Source of the DNA: Comamonas sp. Y33R10-2
GTDB taxonomy: Bacteria; Pseudomonadota; Gammaproteobacteria; Burkholderiales; Burkholderiaceae_C
Assembly: GCF_019355935.1 (NCBI RefSeq)
Contig: NZ_CP079925.1
Location: forward strand, 3,596,001 to 3,660,000
Length of the DNA: 64,000 nucleotides
Direction of reading: 5' to 3'
Made by a program: the position numbers and the translations under genes. Under the pieces are notes generated by a model, which searched no databases, was not told the origin of the DNA, and was given only the letters and a program-made list of their open reading frames with translations. This document shows, piece after piece, positions 9,314-19,850 of this stretch (positions within the stretch are counted from its first letter, which is position 1; each line of letters begins with the position of its first letter).

Positions 9314-9406
9314 AAAAAAGATAGCTGCTACTTGGCGTGATTCGTTGATTTCAGACACTTTTATCGCTGAAGCTCAATCATTGAAGGCACAGGCAGCTAT
9401 TTTTTT
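9314..9406. terminator. long-loop inverted repeat between convergent genes
   Basis: AAAAAAGATAGCTGC at the left and GCAGCTATTTTTTT at the right form a stem around a roughly 64-nt spacer, with T runs outward on both strands. It can end both gpsA and the DMT transporter transcript. TAGCTGC/GCAGCTA ends of this sort recur in comamonad intergenic regions. Confidence 0.65.
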
Positions 9407-9416
9407 GAGGTACGTT

Positions 9417-10307
9417 TTAGCGCCGTTCTCTGATACTTAGCCAGGCACTTGCTGCTCCGCACAGTGCAATGACCGCCATGCCCATCACCGCCCATTGATC
9501 AGGGACATGGCCATAAACCAGCCAGCCAGCGAGCAAAGCGCAGGGAATTTGGCTGTACAAAAAAGGCGTGATGGTCGCGGGCTCAGCTTTTTCATAGGCT
9601 TTGAGCAGCATCAAATGCCCAATGGTGCTGCCCACTCCCATGGCAATGGCAGCCAGCCACAGCGCTGTGGTATCAGGCAACTGCCACACCCAAGGCAGGG
9701 CCATGCATGACACGCTCAGCGCCAGCAAGCTGGTGTAGATCTGTGTGGTGACCGGGCTTTCTTTGCCCGCCATTTTGCTGCTTAAAATTTGATAGGCCGT
9801 ATTGGCCACGAGTTGCAGCGCCGGCCACACCAAGGCCCAGCCGCTGAACTGATCGCCACCGGGGCGCAGAATAATCAAGGTGCCGGCAAAGCCCAGCGCT
9901 ACCAACACCCAGCGCAGCGGGCTGACTTTCTGGCCCAGCCAGATGGCGGCAACGAGGGTCAGAGCCAAGGGCGCTAGCGCCACGATGGCGGTGAACTCCG
10001 CCAGCGGCAGATAACGCAGGCTGAGCATGGCCAGCACATTGCTCATGCAAAACAACATAGCGCGCAGCAACTGAAAGCCGGGGCGCTGGGTGCGAAAAAC
10101 GGCCAGCCCATGCCGGGTCAGGCCAAAGCCCACCGTCAGGGCGGACTGCAGCACGTAGCGCAGCCACAGCGCCATCAACAGCGGCAGCCATGCGCCTGCG
10201 TATTTCGCACCGGTATCCAAAATCGAAAAGAAGGCGCAAGCCAGCACCGTATAGCCAATGCCCGTCAGCGTGTGGCGATGGGCGGCAGGGGCTGAGTGCT
10301 GTGACAT
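9417..10307 (-). CDS. EamA/DMT-family transporter
   Basis: A 296-residue inner-membrane protein with about ten hydrophobic helices arranged as two EamA repeats. The first repeat runs from about 15 to 145 and ends with the conserved LALAPLAL-type and GFAGTLIILRPG segments. The second begins near 158. I start at the ATG at 10307, with AGGA nine bases upstream. The substrate is unknown; family members export amino acids or metabolites. It is not obviously linked to its neighbours lysA and gpsA. Confidence 0.88.
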   Translation of the reverse strand: MSQHSAPAAHRHTLTGIGYTVLACAFFSILDTGAKYAGAWLPLLMALWLRYVLQSALTVGFGLTRHGLAVFRTQRPGFQLLRAMLFCMSNVLAMLSLRYLPLAEFTAIVALAPLALTLVAAIWLGQKVSPLRWVLVALGFAGTLIILRPGGDQFSGWALVWPALQLVANTAYQILSSKMAGKESPVTTQIYTSLLALSVSCMALPWVWQLPDTTALWLAAIAMGVGSTIGHLMLLKAYEKAEPATITPFLYSQIPCALLAGWLVYGHVPDQWAVMGMAVIALCGAASAWLSIRERR

Positions 10308-10358
10308 GAACAAGTCCTGGCTAGGGAGACAAGGAGGCAGCTTTAGGCGTTTTTGCCC

Positions 10359-10397
10359 TGAAGTCCATACAAATCAAGGACAAGCTGCTATTGAAAT
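10359..10397 (-). repeat. AT-rich comamonad mini-repeat (copy 1)
   Basis: Read on the minus strand: AATAGCAGCTTGTCCTTGAT then TTGTATGGACTTCAGG. The core GTCC...GGAC is an imperfect palindrome. Similar elements occur near 15.66, 18.61, 27.17, 36.87, 43.07 and 60.52 kb. Confidence 0.6.
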
Positions 10398-10446
10398 CAG
10401 CAAACAGTCTGAAAGCTGGACGCAAGGCCAAAGCCAGAGACAGCAA

Positions 10447-10538
10447 GCAAGAGCCGCCTCGCAGCGATGCTGTCGTCCCCCTCCCATAGCGCGAAGCGCG
10501 TAGAGAGAGGGGGAAGGCGCGCAGCGCTTCAGGGGGTG
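10447..10538 (-). repeat. GC-rich 3'-end repeat (copy A), after lysA
   Basis: Starting 7 nt after the lysA stop. On the minus strand it reads CACCCCCTGAAGCGCTGCGC, then GCCTTCCCCCTCTCT, an inner GCGC hairpin, GGGAGGGGGACG and GCGAGGCGGCTCTTGC. The CCCCCT and AGGGGG blocks pair around the inner hairpin. Related copies follow scpA, soxY, fccB and the second FCSD gene. Confidence 0.8.
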
Positions 10539-10545
10539 TTAGCTA

Positions 10546-11793
10546 TTACAAGCCCAACTCCAGCGCCAGCAGCTCGTCCACCGTCTGGCGGCGGCGAATC
10601 AGTTGGGCTTTGCCGCCATCGACCAGCACTTCAGCAGCCAGCGGGCGGGTGTTGTAGTTGCTAGACATGGACGAGCCATAAGCGCCCGTGTCGTGAATCA
10701 CCAGTAGATCGCCCACCGATGCACCGGCCAGCAAGCGCGGCAGCACCACGCCGCCGTCGCCTTGGGTGAACACGTCGCCGGATTCGCACAGCGGGCCTGC
10801 CACCACGCTGTCTTGCGCGGGCAGGCTTTGGCCGTCGCGGCGCAGCACTTCCATGCCGTGGTAGCTGCCGTACATGCTGGGGCGCATCAGCTCGTTAAAG
10901 CCGGTATCGACCAGCACAAAGTGGTTGCTGCCCGCATTCTTGGTGGCGCGCACGGTGCCTAGCAGCACGCCAGACTCGGCGACCAGGAAGCGACCGGGTT
11001 CGAGTTCGAGCCCCAGCTTGTGGCCGACCACGACCTCGGCTTGCTGGCGCGCCGCGTCCCACAGGCCGTGGTAGTGGGCGGTGTCGATAGTGGCATCGCC
11101 TTGCTTGTAAGGGATGGACAGGCCGCCACCGGCACTGATGGCGTGCAGGTCCACGCCTGCCGCCTTGGTTCGCTCCACCAGCTTGACCATGGCGCCGCAC
11201 ACTTCTTGCAGGTGGGCGTAGTCCACGCCAGAGCCAATGTGCATATGCAGGCCTGCCAGCACCAAGCCGCCTGCCTTGATGGCCTCAAGCGCCAGTTCCA
11301 GCTCGGTATGCCAAATGCCGTGCTTGCTGTGCTCGCCACCGGTATTGGTCTTGTTGCTGTGGCCGTGGCCAAAGCCGGGGTTGATGCGCAGCCACACATG
11401 GTGGCCCTTGGAGACAGCCGCCAGCTGGTTCAGCATGTCGATGGAGCCTGCGTTCACGGGCACTTGGTGCTCCAACACGGTGGCCAGAGTCGCTTCGTCC
11501 ATCACATCGGCGGTGTAAACGATGTCGCTGGGCTCGCCAAAGCCGCCTTGGTAGCCCGCTGCAATGGCGCGCAAAATTTCGCCGCGCGAGACGGAATCGA
11601 CCTTCACGCCTTGCGCGCGCATCAGCTTGAGGATGTGGATGTTGGAGCAGGCCTTTTGCGCAAAGCGCACCGTGTCAAAGGCTTGCAACTGGGCAATGCG
11701 CTCGCGGATGGTGGCGGCGTCGTACACCCACAGCGGCGTGCCGAATTCGTCAGCCAAGTTCCAGAGTTGAGCGGGAGTGAAGGGGTTGGCCAT
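10546..11793 (-). CDS. lysA: diaminopimelate decarboxylase
   Basis: A 415-residue PLP enzyme catalysing the last step of lysine synthesis (meso-diaminopimelate to lysine plus CO2). It has the alanine-racemase-like barrel with the PLP-binding lysine in RFAQKACSN (about residue 46), the HIGSG phosphate loop, the GGGLSIPY motif, and the C-terminal domain with CESGDVF and DTGAYGSSMSSNYN. A divergent LysR gene upstream with palindromic sites between them is the standard lysR-lysA arrangement, implying DAP- and lysine-responsive control. The GC-rich repeat follows its stop. Confidence 0.96.
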   Translation of the reverse strand: MANPFTPAQLWNLADEFGTPLWVYDAATIRERIAQLQAFDTVRFAQKACSNIHILKLMRAQGVKVDSVSRGEILRAIAAGYQGGFGEPSDIVYTADVMDEATLATVLEHQVPVNAGSIDMLNQLAAVSKGHHVWLRINPGFGHGHSNKTNTGGEHSKHGIWHTELELALEAIKAGGLVLAGLHMHIGSGVDYAHLQEVCGAMVKLVERTKAAGVDLHAISAGGGLSIPYKQGDATIDTAHYHGLWDAARQQAEVVVGHKLGLELEPGRFLVAESGVLLGTVRATKNAGSNHFVLVDTGFNELMRPSMYGSYHGMEVLRRDGQSLPAQDSVVAGPLCESGDVFTQGDGGVVLPRLLAGASVGDLLVIHDTGAYGSSMSSNYNTRPLAAEVLVDGGKAQLIRRRQTVDELLALELGL

Positions 11794-11843
11794 GGCGTGC
11801 TTTGTGAAAATAGAAAAACTGGACGCATGATGCGTGGTTTTAT

Positions 11844-11892
11844 CTATTCAGTCGAATAGCTTGTTTTATGAGGTTCATTCATATTCGATATG
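11844..11892. promoter_or_regulatory. two dyads in the lysA/lysR intergenic region, likely LysR sites
   Basis: CTATTC-AGTC-GAATAG (11844-11859) and CATAT-TCG-ATATG (11880-11892) are perfect interrupted palindromes between the divergent starts. LysR-type regulators bind such dyads, so these are candidate recognition and activation sites. Confidence 0.5.
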
Positions 11893-11900
11893 CTTTAGAG

Positions 11901-12827
11901 ATGAATGAACAAGACGCAGCGCTGCGTATCACCCATCGCCACATCGAAATCTTTCGCGCCGTGATGACCGCTGGCAGTGTGACCGGAGCGGCTCAGCTTC
12001 TCTACACCTCGCAGCCCACCGTCAGCCGCGAGTTGGCGCGCATGGAGCAATTATTGGGCTACGCCCTTTTTGAGCGGGTGCAGGGCAGGCTGCGGGCCAA
12101 TGCGCGGGCCTTGCTGCTGTGGGATGAAGTGCAGCGCAGCTGGCAGGGCTTGGAGCGGGTGGTTGACCGGGCGGTAGAGCTAGGCCGCCCCCATGCCGCC
12201 CACATCAGCGTGCTGTGCCTGCCTGCGCTCAGCCACGCCTTGCTACCGGGCGCATTGGCGCGGCTGCAAGCCAGTCAGGGCGAGGTGGCTGTCAGTGTGA
12301 CTACGCAAGAAGCGCCACTGTTGCAAGAGTGGATGGCCGCCCAGCGTTTTGACTTGGGGCTGTCTGAGTTGGCAGATGCGCCACCGGGCACGCGCAGCCA
12401 GCCCTTGCCGGCTATGGATGAGGTGGCGGTGCTGCCGGTGAACCACCCGCTGGCGAGCAAGGCCGTCTTGACCGAGCAGGATTTTGAAGACCAGCCCTTC
12501 ATCAGCTTGGCGCGAGATGACCCATACCGCTCGCAAATTGATGCGGTATTTGCAGCGGCTAACGTGCGCCGTCAGCTGAGTTTAGAGACCGCCAGCGCGG
12601 TCGCGGTGTGCGCCATGGTCCAGCATGGGCTGGGGCTGGCCATCGTCAACCCGCTCACGGCGCGGGCCTGTGCGGGCCCGCAACTGGTGGTGCGGGCGTT
12701 GACGTTCTCCATTCCTTTTCAGGTGCATATGCTGCTGCCGCTGCACCGACCCGGCAATGTTGGTACATCGGCGCTGGTGCAGGCGCTGGAGCAAGAGGCG
12801 CAGACCTTGGCTTACAGAGGAGGCTGA
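11901..12827 (+). CDS. lysR: LysR-type regulator of lysA
   Basis: A 308-residue LysR-family protein. The N-terminal winged helix (about 8-68) contains FRAVMTAGSVTGAAQLLYTS and QPTVSRELARMEQLLG; an effector-binding periplasmic-binding-protein fold follows (about 95-295). I chose the ATG at 11901 (MNEQDAALRITHRHIE), because the upstream in-frame residues overlap the palindromic promoter DNA. Its divergent position next to lysA makes it the probable activator of lysine synthesis. Confidence 0.9.
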   Translation: MNEQDAALRITHRHIEIFRAVMTAGSVTGAAQLLYTSQPTVSRELARMEQLLGYALFERVQGRLRANARALLLWDEVQRSWQGLERVVDRAVELGRPHAAHISVLCLPALSHALLPGALARLQASQGEVAVSVTTQEAPLLQEWMAAQRFDLGLSELADAPPGTRSQPLPAMDEVAVLPVNHPLASKAVLTEQDFEDQPFISLARDDPYRSQIDAVFAAANVRRQLSLETASAVAVCAMVQHGLGLAIVNPLTARACAGPQLVVRALTFSIPFQVHMLLPLHRPGNVGTSALVQALEQEAQTLAYRGG

Positions 12828-12926
12828 ATGAGCCGATAGAGATTGGATTGGTTTGCTGTCACTCACTTCGATTGGATTTCTTATGTTGCAGTGCACAATC
12901 AGATGCTTGTAAGCAAGGAGTCCTGC

Positions 12927-13295
12927 ATGGCCCAATCCCCCATTCTTTACCGCACTGCCAGCGAGTTGCTGGGTATCAGCATGGCTGCTCCGCAAGTCAT
13001 TCAGCACCGGCTCACGCGCATGGCGCTCAGCGGGCCAGTGCTATCGGCGCGAGATCAGCAAGAGTTCACCCGCATGGTGCAGGAAAAGCAGGCGGCCTTT
13101 AGCCAAGCCTGGTGGACTATGGGGGCAGAGATGTTCACAGTGCAGCAGCAGATGTGCCAAGCGTGGCTGCAAAACCCTTGGGCAGCAGGTCGTAATCTGC
13201 CCGCAGCCATGGATAAGGCTGCAGCCAAAAGCCTGGCCCCCATTCGCCGCAAAGCGCAGGCCAATGCCAAGCGCTTGTCAAAAACGAGCGTTTAA
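12927..13295 (+). CDS. phasin-like polyhydroxyalkanoate granule-associated protein
   Basis: A 122-residue helical protein starting MAQSPILYRT, with AAGGAG seven bases upstream fixing the start. It contains no signal peptide or membrane helix, is rich in Ala, Gln and Met, and has a C-terminal basic tail (RRKAQANAKRLSK), all resembling phasin-family proteins that coat PHA granules. It lies 99 bp downstream of lysR with no evident functional link. The family call rests on composition and layout, not on a decisive motif. Confidence 0.6.
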   Translation: MAQSPILYRTASELLGISMAAPQVIQHRLTRMALSGPVLSARDQQEFTRMVQEKQAAFSQAWWTMGAEMFTVQQQMCQAWLQNPWAAGRNLPAAMDKAAAKSLAPIRRKAQANAKRLSKTSV

Positions 13296-13336
13296 CTAGG
13301 CTGGCTAGTCCCCAATCGGCTTTAGACCGTAGACTT

Positions 13337-14818
13337 TTACACCTTCAGCCGCTCAATCAAGCGCTGGCTGCTGTCATCAAGCCCTGTCAGCTCTACGCTG
13401 CAGCCATGCTGGCGCAGGCGCGCTATCACTTTTTCTAGCGCACCCACGGCGGTAATGTCCCAAAAGTGGGCGCCGCTCACATCAATACGCACCTGCTTGC
13501 CAGCTGCGGCGCGCACATCAAAAGCCTCGATCAGCGCGTCGGCAGAGGCAAAGAACACTTGGCCGCTCACCATCCATGTATAAATCTCGCCAGCTTCATC
13601 AGTGCTGGCTTGCACCTTCAGCATATTGGCCACCTTGAAGGTGAAAAACACGCCAGACAGCAGCACACCGGCAATCACGCCCGTTGCCAGGTTGTGGGTG
13701 GCGATGGTGATGACCACGGTCACCAGCATGGCCGAGCTAGACAGATGCGGGTGGCGCACCAAATTGCCCAGCGACTTCCAGTCAAAGGTCGAGACCGACA
13801 CCATCACCATAATGGCCACCAGAGCAATCACCGGCACTTGCGAGACCCAAGGCTTGAGCGCCACCATCAAAATCAGCAAAAACACCCCGGCAAACAAGGT
13901 GGACAGGCGGCCCCTGCCGCCGTATTTCACATTACCCACGGCCTGACCAATCATTCCGCAGCCCGCAATGCCGCCAAACATGCCGGAGGCCACATTAGCC
14001 ATACCAAGACCAGTGCACTCACGGCTTTTGTTGCTGGGCGTGTCCGTTAAATCATCCACCACGGCGGCGGTGAGCACGGATTCCAGCAGGCCCACCATGG
14101 CGATCGCCAGCGCTGGCAGGGCGATGATGCGCAGGGTCTCGATGCTGGCGGGAATCTCCGGCAGGCCAAACAGCGGCAAGCTGTCTGGCAGGTGGCCCAA
14201 ATCGGCCACCGTTTTGAGCGGCAGGCCCATGAAGACGCTCATCAGCGTCAGCACCAGCACGCAAATTAAGGGCGATGGGATGGCGCTTAGCGCCTTTATG
14301 CCTAGCCGCTGCCCCACCAAAGGCAGGCCGTAAATCAACACCAGCCCCAGCGCCAGCATGACCCAAGTCGCCATATTGGCGCCTTGCAAATGCGGCAGTT
14401 GGGCCGAGAAAATCAAAATCGCCAGAGCATTGACAAAACCGGTGCGCACGGAGCTGGAGACAAAGCGCACCAGGGAACCCATCTTGCACAGGCCAAAGGC
14501 GATTTGCATGGCCCCGGCTAGCAAACCCGCCGCCAGCAGGTACTGCAGCCCGTGCGATGCCACCAGCGGCGCAGCCACCAAAGCCACCGATCCCGCAGCC
14601 GCAGACACCATAGCCGGGCGCGCACCAAACACCGCAATCACGATGCTGATGATGAAAGACGCGTACAGCCCCACAGCCGGATCCACGCCCGCCACAAAGG
14701 AAAAAGCAATGACTTCAGGGATCAGCGCAAACGTGGCCACAGCGCCAGCCAGCAGCTCACGCGGCACGCTAGGCGCCCATTCGGCGCGCCATCGGTTCAA
14801 AGAAAAAGTGGAGTTCAT
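13337..14818 (-). CDS. SulP-family anion transporter with STAS domain
   Basis: A 493-residue inner-membrane transporter with about 11-14 helices (20-380) and a C-terminal STAS domain (about 400-490, VRIDVSGAHFWDITAVGALE). The N-terminal GAVATFALIPEVIAFSFVAG and GLYASF segments are SulP signatures. Bacterial SulP proteins carry sulfate, bicarbonate or dicarboxylates; the substrate cannot be assigned. I start at the ATG at 14818 (MNSTFSLNRW), although no strong ribosome-binding site is seen there. Confidence 0.92.
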   Translation of the reverse strand: MNSTFSLNRWRAEWAPSVPRELLAGAVATFALIPEVIAFSFVAGVDPAVGLYASFIISIVIAVFGARPAMVSAAAGSVALVAAPLVASHGLQYLLAAGLLAGAMQIAFGLCKMGSLVRFVSSSVRTGFVNALAILIFSAQLPHLQGANMATWVMLALGLVLIYGLPLVGQRLGIKALSAIPSPLICVLVLTLMSVFMGLPLKTVADLGHLPDSLPLFGLPEIPASIETLRIIALPALAIAMVGLLESVLTAAVVDDLTDTPSNKSRECTGLGMANVASGMFGGIAGCGMIGQAVGNVKYGGRGRLSTLFAGVFLLILMVALKPWVSQVPVIALVAIMVMVSVSTFDWKSLGNLVRHPHLSSSAMLVTVVITIATHNLATGVIAGVLLSGVFFTFKVANMLKVQASTDEAGEIYTWMVSGQVFFASADALIEAFDVRAAAGKQVRIDVSGAHFWDITAVGALEKVIARLRQHGCSVELTGLDDSSQRLIERLKV

Positions 14819-14945
14819 ATCGCAGCAGCAAGTGATGCGCTGCATTGGCAAAGCAGGCAGCGCCGGTGGGCGATGTTAAGCATTGCCGATGATTTTTGCT
14901 GCGCGAGGGTCAGCGCGCTTGAGAGGTTGCCTATGAAGTCGCTTG

Positions 14946-15395
14946 TCAGGTCGGGCGCTTAAAACAAACCATCTTGGGCCTAAACCGCTGCACCACCTCA
15001 CCGCGCTGGTTCCTGGTGTGGGCCAACACCCGCACCTTGGCGCGGTTCGGTTTGGATTGGGAGGGGATGATCTCCACAATCTCAGACTCCACCTGCAGCA
15101 CATCGCCGGGGCGCGTGGGCAGGGGCCAAGCCAGCTCCTCCATGCCGCCGCCAATGATTCCGTCGGCCAGCGGAATGCTTTGCGTCACCAGCAGCATGCT
15201 GATCGATGCCGTATGCCAGCCGCTGGCGGCCAGCCCCTGAAAAAAGGTGTTCTTGGCCGCTTCAGGGTCAAGGTGAAAAACCTGCGGGTCGAACTGCTGG
15301 GCATAGGCAATGATCTGCGCCTCATCCAGCGGGTAACCTTGGCTCACAAACTTTTGACCGACGTACAAATCGTCCAGATACAGCTTTTCGCTCAT
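14946..15395 (-). CDS. MaoC-like hot-dog dehydratase
   Basis: A 149-residue single hot-dog domain protein. It carries the MaoC/R-hydratase pattern: FDPQVFHLDPEAA, then the catalytic-type segment GLAASGWHTASI, then RPGDVLQVESEIVEI. Such proteins hydrate enoyl-CoA or related thioesters, for example in PHA or fatty-acid metabolism. It is divergent from a small hypothetical gene and gives no pathway context of its own. Confidence 0.88.
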   Translation of the reverse strand: MSEKLYLDDLYVGQKFVSQGYPLDEAQIIAYAQQFDPQVFHLDPEAAKNTFFQGLAASGWHTASISMLLVTQSIPLADGIIGGGMEELAWPLPTRPGDVLQVESEIVEIIPSQSKPNRAKVRVLAHTRNQRGEVVQRFRPKMVCFKRPT

Positions 15396-15507
15396 GCTCG
15401 CTTCCCCTTTGGTCTTGGCATTAGTGACATGTCAGTATGCGCGGGCTTTGGCCAAGCAGGTGTTGCGCAGGTGCCAGCGCGTTCGCGCTCCAGCTATGCT
15501 TGGCCCC

Positions 15508-15909
15508 ATGATTTTTGAGTTTGAAGATTCCGAGGTCGCTGAGGTTACTCAGCAAGGCGATGCGCTGCATATTCGCTTTTCTGCCGCCCGTTTATATGAC
15601 GCAGGCCGCACCGGTGCAGGCGAAGGCCAGTGGCAGCCTTTGCTATTGATTTGCAAGCAGGTAGTCGATATAAATAAAGGACTTGAGCCTGATTTGACTG
15701 AAGTTTTGAGCTCCGTAGGCTGTGTGCAACGAGCGCAATTGCTGCTGGACGGCCAGCGCCTGCGCAGCCTGCCCATGCCGTTTGAAAGCGATGCTGTGTT
15801 TGCGCTTGAGTTGGAGTTTGCCGGCGGCCTTTTCTGCCAGCTAAAAGGGCAGGGGCTGGAGTTGCGAGAACTGCCTAGTCAGTGCGCCGTGGGCTCTTAT
15901 CAGTGTTGA
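15508..15909 (+). CDS. hypothetical cytosolic protein carrying a mini-repeat in its coding region
   Basis: A 133-residue protein starting MIFEFEDSEV. It is acidic and beta-rich, without signal peptide or membrane helices; I recognise no family. Residues about 45-63 (LLLICKQVVDINKGLEPDLT) are encoded by a copy of the AT-rich mini-repeat found elsewhere only between genes, so this segment may be an insertion tolerated in frame. The first ATG at 15394 overlaps the divergent MaoC gene, so the ATG at 15508 is preferred. Confidence 0.7.
   Translation: MIFEFEDSEVAEVTQQGDALHIRFSAARLYDAGRTGAGEGQWQPLLLICKQVVDINKGLEPDLTEVLSSVGCVQRAQLLLDGQRLRSLPMPFESDAVFALELEFAGGLFCQLKGQGLELRELPSQCAVGSYQC
15641..15697. 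repeat. AT-rich mini-repeat (copy 2), inside a coding sequence
   Basis: The core AGTCGATATAAATAAAGGAC differs by one base from the reverse complement of the copy at 27.17 kb (AGTCCATATAAATAAAGGAC). It lies in frame inside the hypothetical gene. Confidence 0.65.
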
Positions 15910-16017
15910 GTGAGGCTGGATAAGGGCGAGCTACGGCATTGAGGCATTTTGGTTTTGAATCCGTGCCTTAACGACTGAGTTCAGTGTGCGCCGCAGGCGA
16001 TTCGCTGGAACGAATTG

Positions 16018-16311
16018 TTATGCCTTTATGGCCTTGAAAGAAGCAAAGAAAGACTCGGCTGCAGTCCATACCACAGCGAGGGCGCCCAAAAAAATCGAGA
16101 TCCGTTGATCCGCCAGCTTCCCCAATGCAGCATCCTCGGCTGTTAATGAGAAATACCCTAAATGGATACCAACAACCGCGCCTGCCCACGCGAGCAGGAC
16201 AACGGCGACTTGGTTCAGCGACGGCACTTTTTTATAGTAAAAAAAGCTCACCGCCAGAAACAGCAGGCTAGCAGTGGCGCCAACGTAAAGGCCAATGAGA
16301 TTTGGATTCAC
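16018..16311 (-). CDS. small membrane protein, unknown function
   Basis: A 97-residue protein with three predicted membrane helices (about 4-24, 32-52 and 73-92) and a Lys-containing loop (YYKKVPSLNQ). I recognise no family. Its ATG overlaps the stop of the glycine-zipper gene by four bases (ATGA), so the two are translationally coupled and probably act together. Confidence 0.72.
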   Translation of the reverse strand: MNPNLIGLYVGATASLLFLAVSFFYYKKVPSLNQVAVVLLAWAGAVVGIHLGYFSLTAEDAALGKLADQRISIFLGALAVVWTAAESFFASFKAIKA

Positions 16312-16574
16312 TTGGCGCCCTTGTCGCGAGAACCGTTGCCAAGGAAAGCGCCAATGACGCCACCGAATAGCGCGCCGCCAATCCCGGGGGCAATCAGATT
16401 GCCGATGACAGCCCCGCCCACAGTTGCAGCCAATACCTGCGCATTCTTGTCACCGGCCGTGACGACGACCTTCTTCTCGCTGACCTTCGCCACTTTAGAA
16501 GTCTCAACTCCTTGCCGGGGCTTCTGCTGTGTAGTCTTCTTCTTGATACTGTTTCGAGGATTGCTATTGGGCAT
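16308..16574 (-). CDS. glycine-zipper membrane protein
   Basis: An 88-residue protein with a basic, Lys/Gln-rich N-terminal half and a hydrophobic Gly/Ala segment (about 48-82) with regular GxxxG spacing: GGAVIGNLIAPGIGGALFGG. Glycine-zipper segments of this kind insert into membranes or drive helix packing. It is the first gene of a two-gene unit with the three-helix protein. Neither has a named function. Confidence 0.72.
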   Translation of the reverse strand: MPNSNPRNSIKKKTTQQKPRQGVETSKVAKVSEKKVVVTAGDKNAQVLAATVGGAVIGNLIAPGIGGALFGGVIGAFLGNGSRDKGAK

Positions 16575-16670
16575 ATTTGGCTCGTCTTACCAAGCAGAAA
16601 TTTGAGGCATAACTAGATTTAGGCGACACCTAAAAATGATCGTCGTTCTTATAACTCAGGGCCGCACTAT

Positions 16671-18427
<1,757 letters not shown>

Positions 18428-18603
18428 GGTGTTGTCTCCTGAAATGCTTTGAGGCTTTCCCTGCCGTCTTGGTGAGCAGGTATGAATTGTTCGCGAGTCT
18501 ATGTCATGCTGCACCTGCACAACAACTGCCAAAGCTACATTCTCGTTACCGAGGTTGTGCTGCATAAGATATGGGTAACCGCAAAACCGTGTGTGAGTTG
18601 CTA

Positions 18604-18644
18604 ATTTTGATAGCATTCAGTCCTTATTGATACTGCACTTGCAG
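18604..18644 (+). repeat. AT-rich mini-repeat (copy 3)
   Basis: TTTTGATAGCATTCAGTCCT followed by TATTGATACTGCACTTGCAGG, directly before the pabB start. It probably overlaps the pabB promoter or 5' leader. Confidence 0.6.
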
Positions 18645-18656
18645 GCGATTTGACTC

Positions 18657-19841
18657 GTGAAAACCGTTTTAGACTTCACCAATCCTTGGCAGGCCGATGC
18701 AGCCCGCTTGCAGCATGGCTTTGGCGTGCCTGAAAAAGTTTTGCAGGCGCACAGTCCTGAGGACATACCCGCCGTTTTGGAGGCTGTGCAGCAAGCCGCC
18801 GAGCAAGGAAAGTGGTGCATAGGCTGGCTGGCGTATGAGGCAGCTAGCGCCTTTGATAGCGCCTATGCCAAGGCAGTACACAGTGCAACGCCCGGCCAGC
18901 CACTGGCTTGGTTTGGCGTACATGCCGCGCCGCAGGCGGCGCAAGCCGCACCAACTCACCTGACGACCCGGCCTGTGCAGTGGCAAACCGCCCTGAGTCG
19001 CGATAAGTTTGATGCGCATATTGCGCGCATTCATGCTGCTATCGCGGCCGGTGAGTGCTATCAAATTAATTACACAGCTCCCGTATCTGCAGAGCTTCCC
19101 GGGACTGAATCGCTTGATTCGTCAGAGCTGGCGCAGGCCCTGTTTGCGCGCTTGCAGCAGGCCCAGCCCGGCGGCTATGCCGCGCTGGTCGATAGCGGCG
19201 ATATGCAGGTGCTGTCGGTATCGCCGGAGTTGTTTTTTGACTGGGATGGCGAGCAGATTCTGACCCGCCCCATGAAGGGCACAGCCGCCCGTGGCCAAAC
19301 GCCCGAGGCCGATGCGCTGGCAGCGCAGACCATGCGCGAGTCCGTCAAAGAGCGGGCCGAGAACGTGATGATTGTGGATTTGCTGCGCAACGACCTCTCG
19401 CGCATCGCCCAGCCGCATAGCGTGAAGGTGCCGCAGCTGTTTCAGGTGCAGGCGCTGCCAGCGGTGTGGCAAATGACATCCGATGTGGTGGCCCGCACCC
19501 GCGCCGGTGTGCGGCTGGTCGATGTGTTTGGCGCGCTGTTTCCCTGTGGCTCGATTACCGGCGCGCCCAAGCGCCAAGCCATGCGGCTAATTCGCGAGCT
19601 GGAACCCCAGCCGCGCGGCGTGTACTGCGGCGCGCTAGGCGTGGTGCGACCGGGCACTGCGCCGGGGCGCATTCATGCGACGTTCAACGTGCCTATTCGC
19701 ACGGTGGTGATGCAAGGCTCGCAACTGACTTGCGGCATTGGCAGCGGTATTACGGCCAGCGCCAATGCGGCTGATGAATGGATGGAGTGGCAGCACAAGC
19801 AAGTGTTTTTGAAGGTGTTGGAAGGTTCACGTTCAAGCTAA
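18657..19841 (+). CDS. pabB: aminodeoxychorismate synthase component I
   Basis: A 394-residue chorismate-utilising enzyme of folate synthesis. It carries the chorismate-binding core: PMKGTAARG, ERAENVMIVDLLRNDLSRI, FPCGSITGAPKRQAMRLI and a final CGIGSGITASANAADEW. It is shorter than anthranilate synthase and has the PabB-type sequence PMKGT. It starts with GTG. The pabC-like gene follows after 9 bp, so the two steps from chorismate to 4-aminobenzoate are encoded together. Confidence 0.93.
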   Translation: MKTVLDFTNPWQADAARLQHGFGVPEKVLQAHSPEDIPAVLEAVQQAAEQGKWCIGWLAYEAASAFDSAYAKAVHSATPGQPLAWFGVHAAPQAAQAAPTHLTTRPVQWQTALSRDKFDAHIARIHAAIAAGECYQINYTAPVSAELPGTESLDSSELAQALFARLQQAQPGGYAALVDSGDMQVLSVSPELFFDWDGEQILTRPMKGTAARGQTPEADALAAQTMRESVKERAENVMIVDLLRNDLSRIAQPHSVKVPQLFQVQALPAVWQMTSDVVARTRAGVRLVDVFGALFPCGSITGAPKRQAMRLIRELEPQPRGVYCGALGVVRPGTAPGRIHATFNVPIRTVVMQGSQLTCGIGSGITASANAADEWMEWQHKQVFLKVLEGSRSS

Positions 19842-19850
19842 AGGGCGAAA

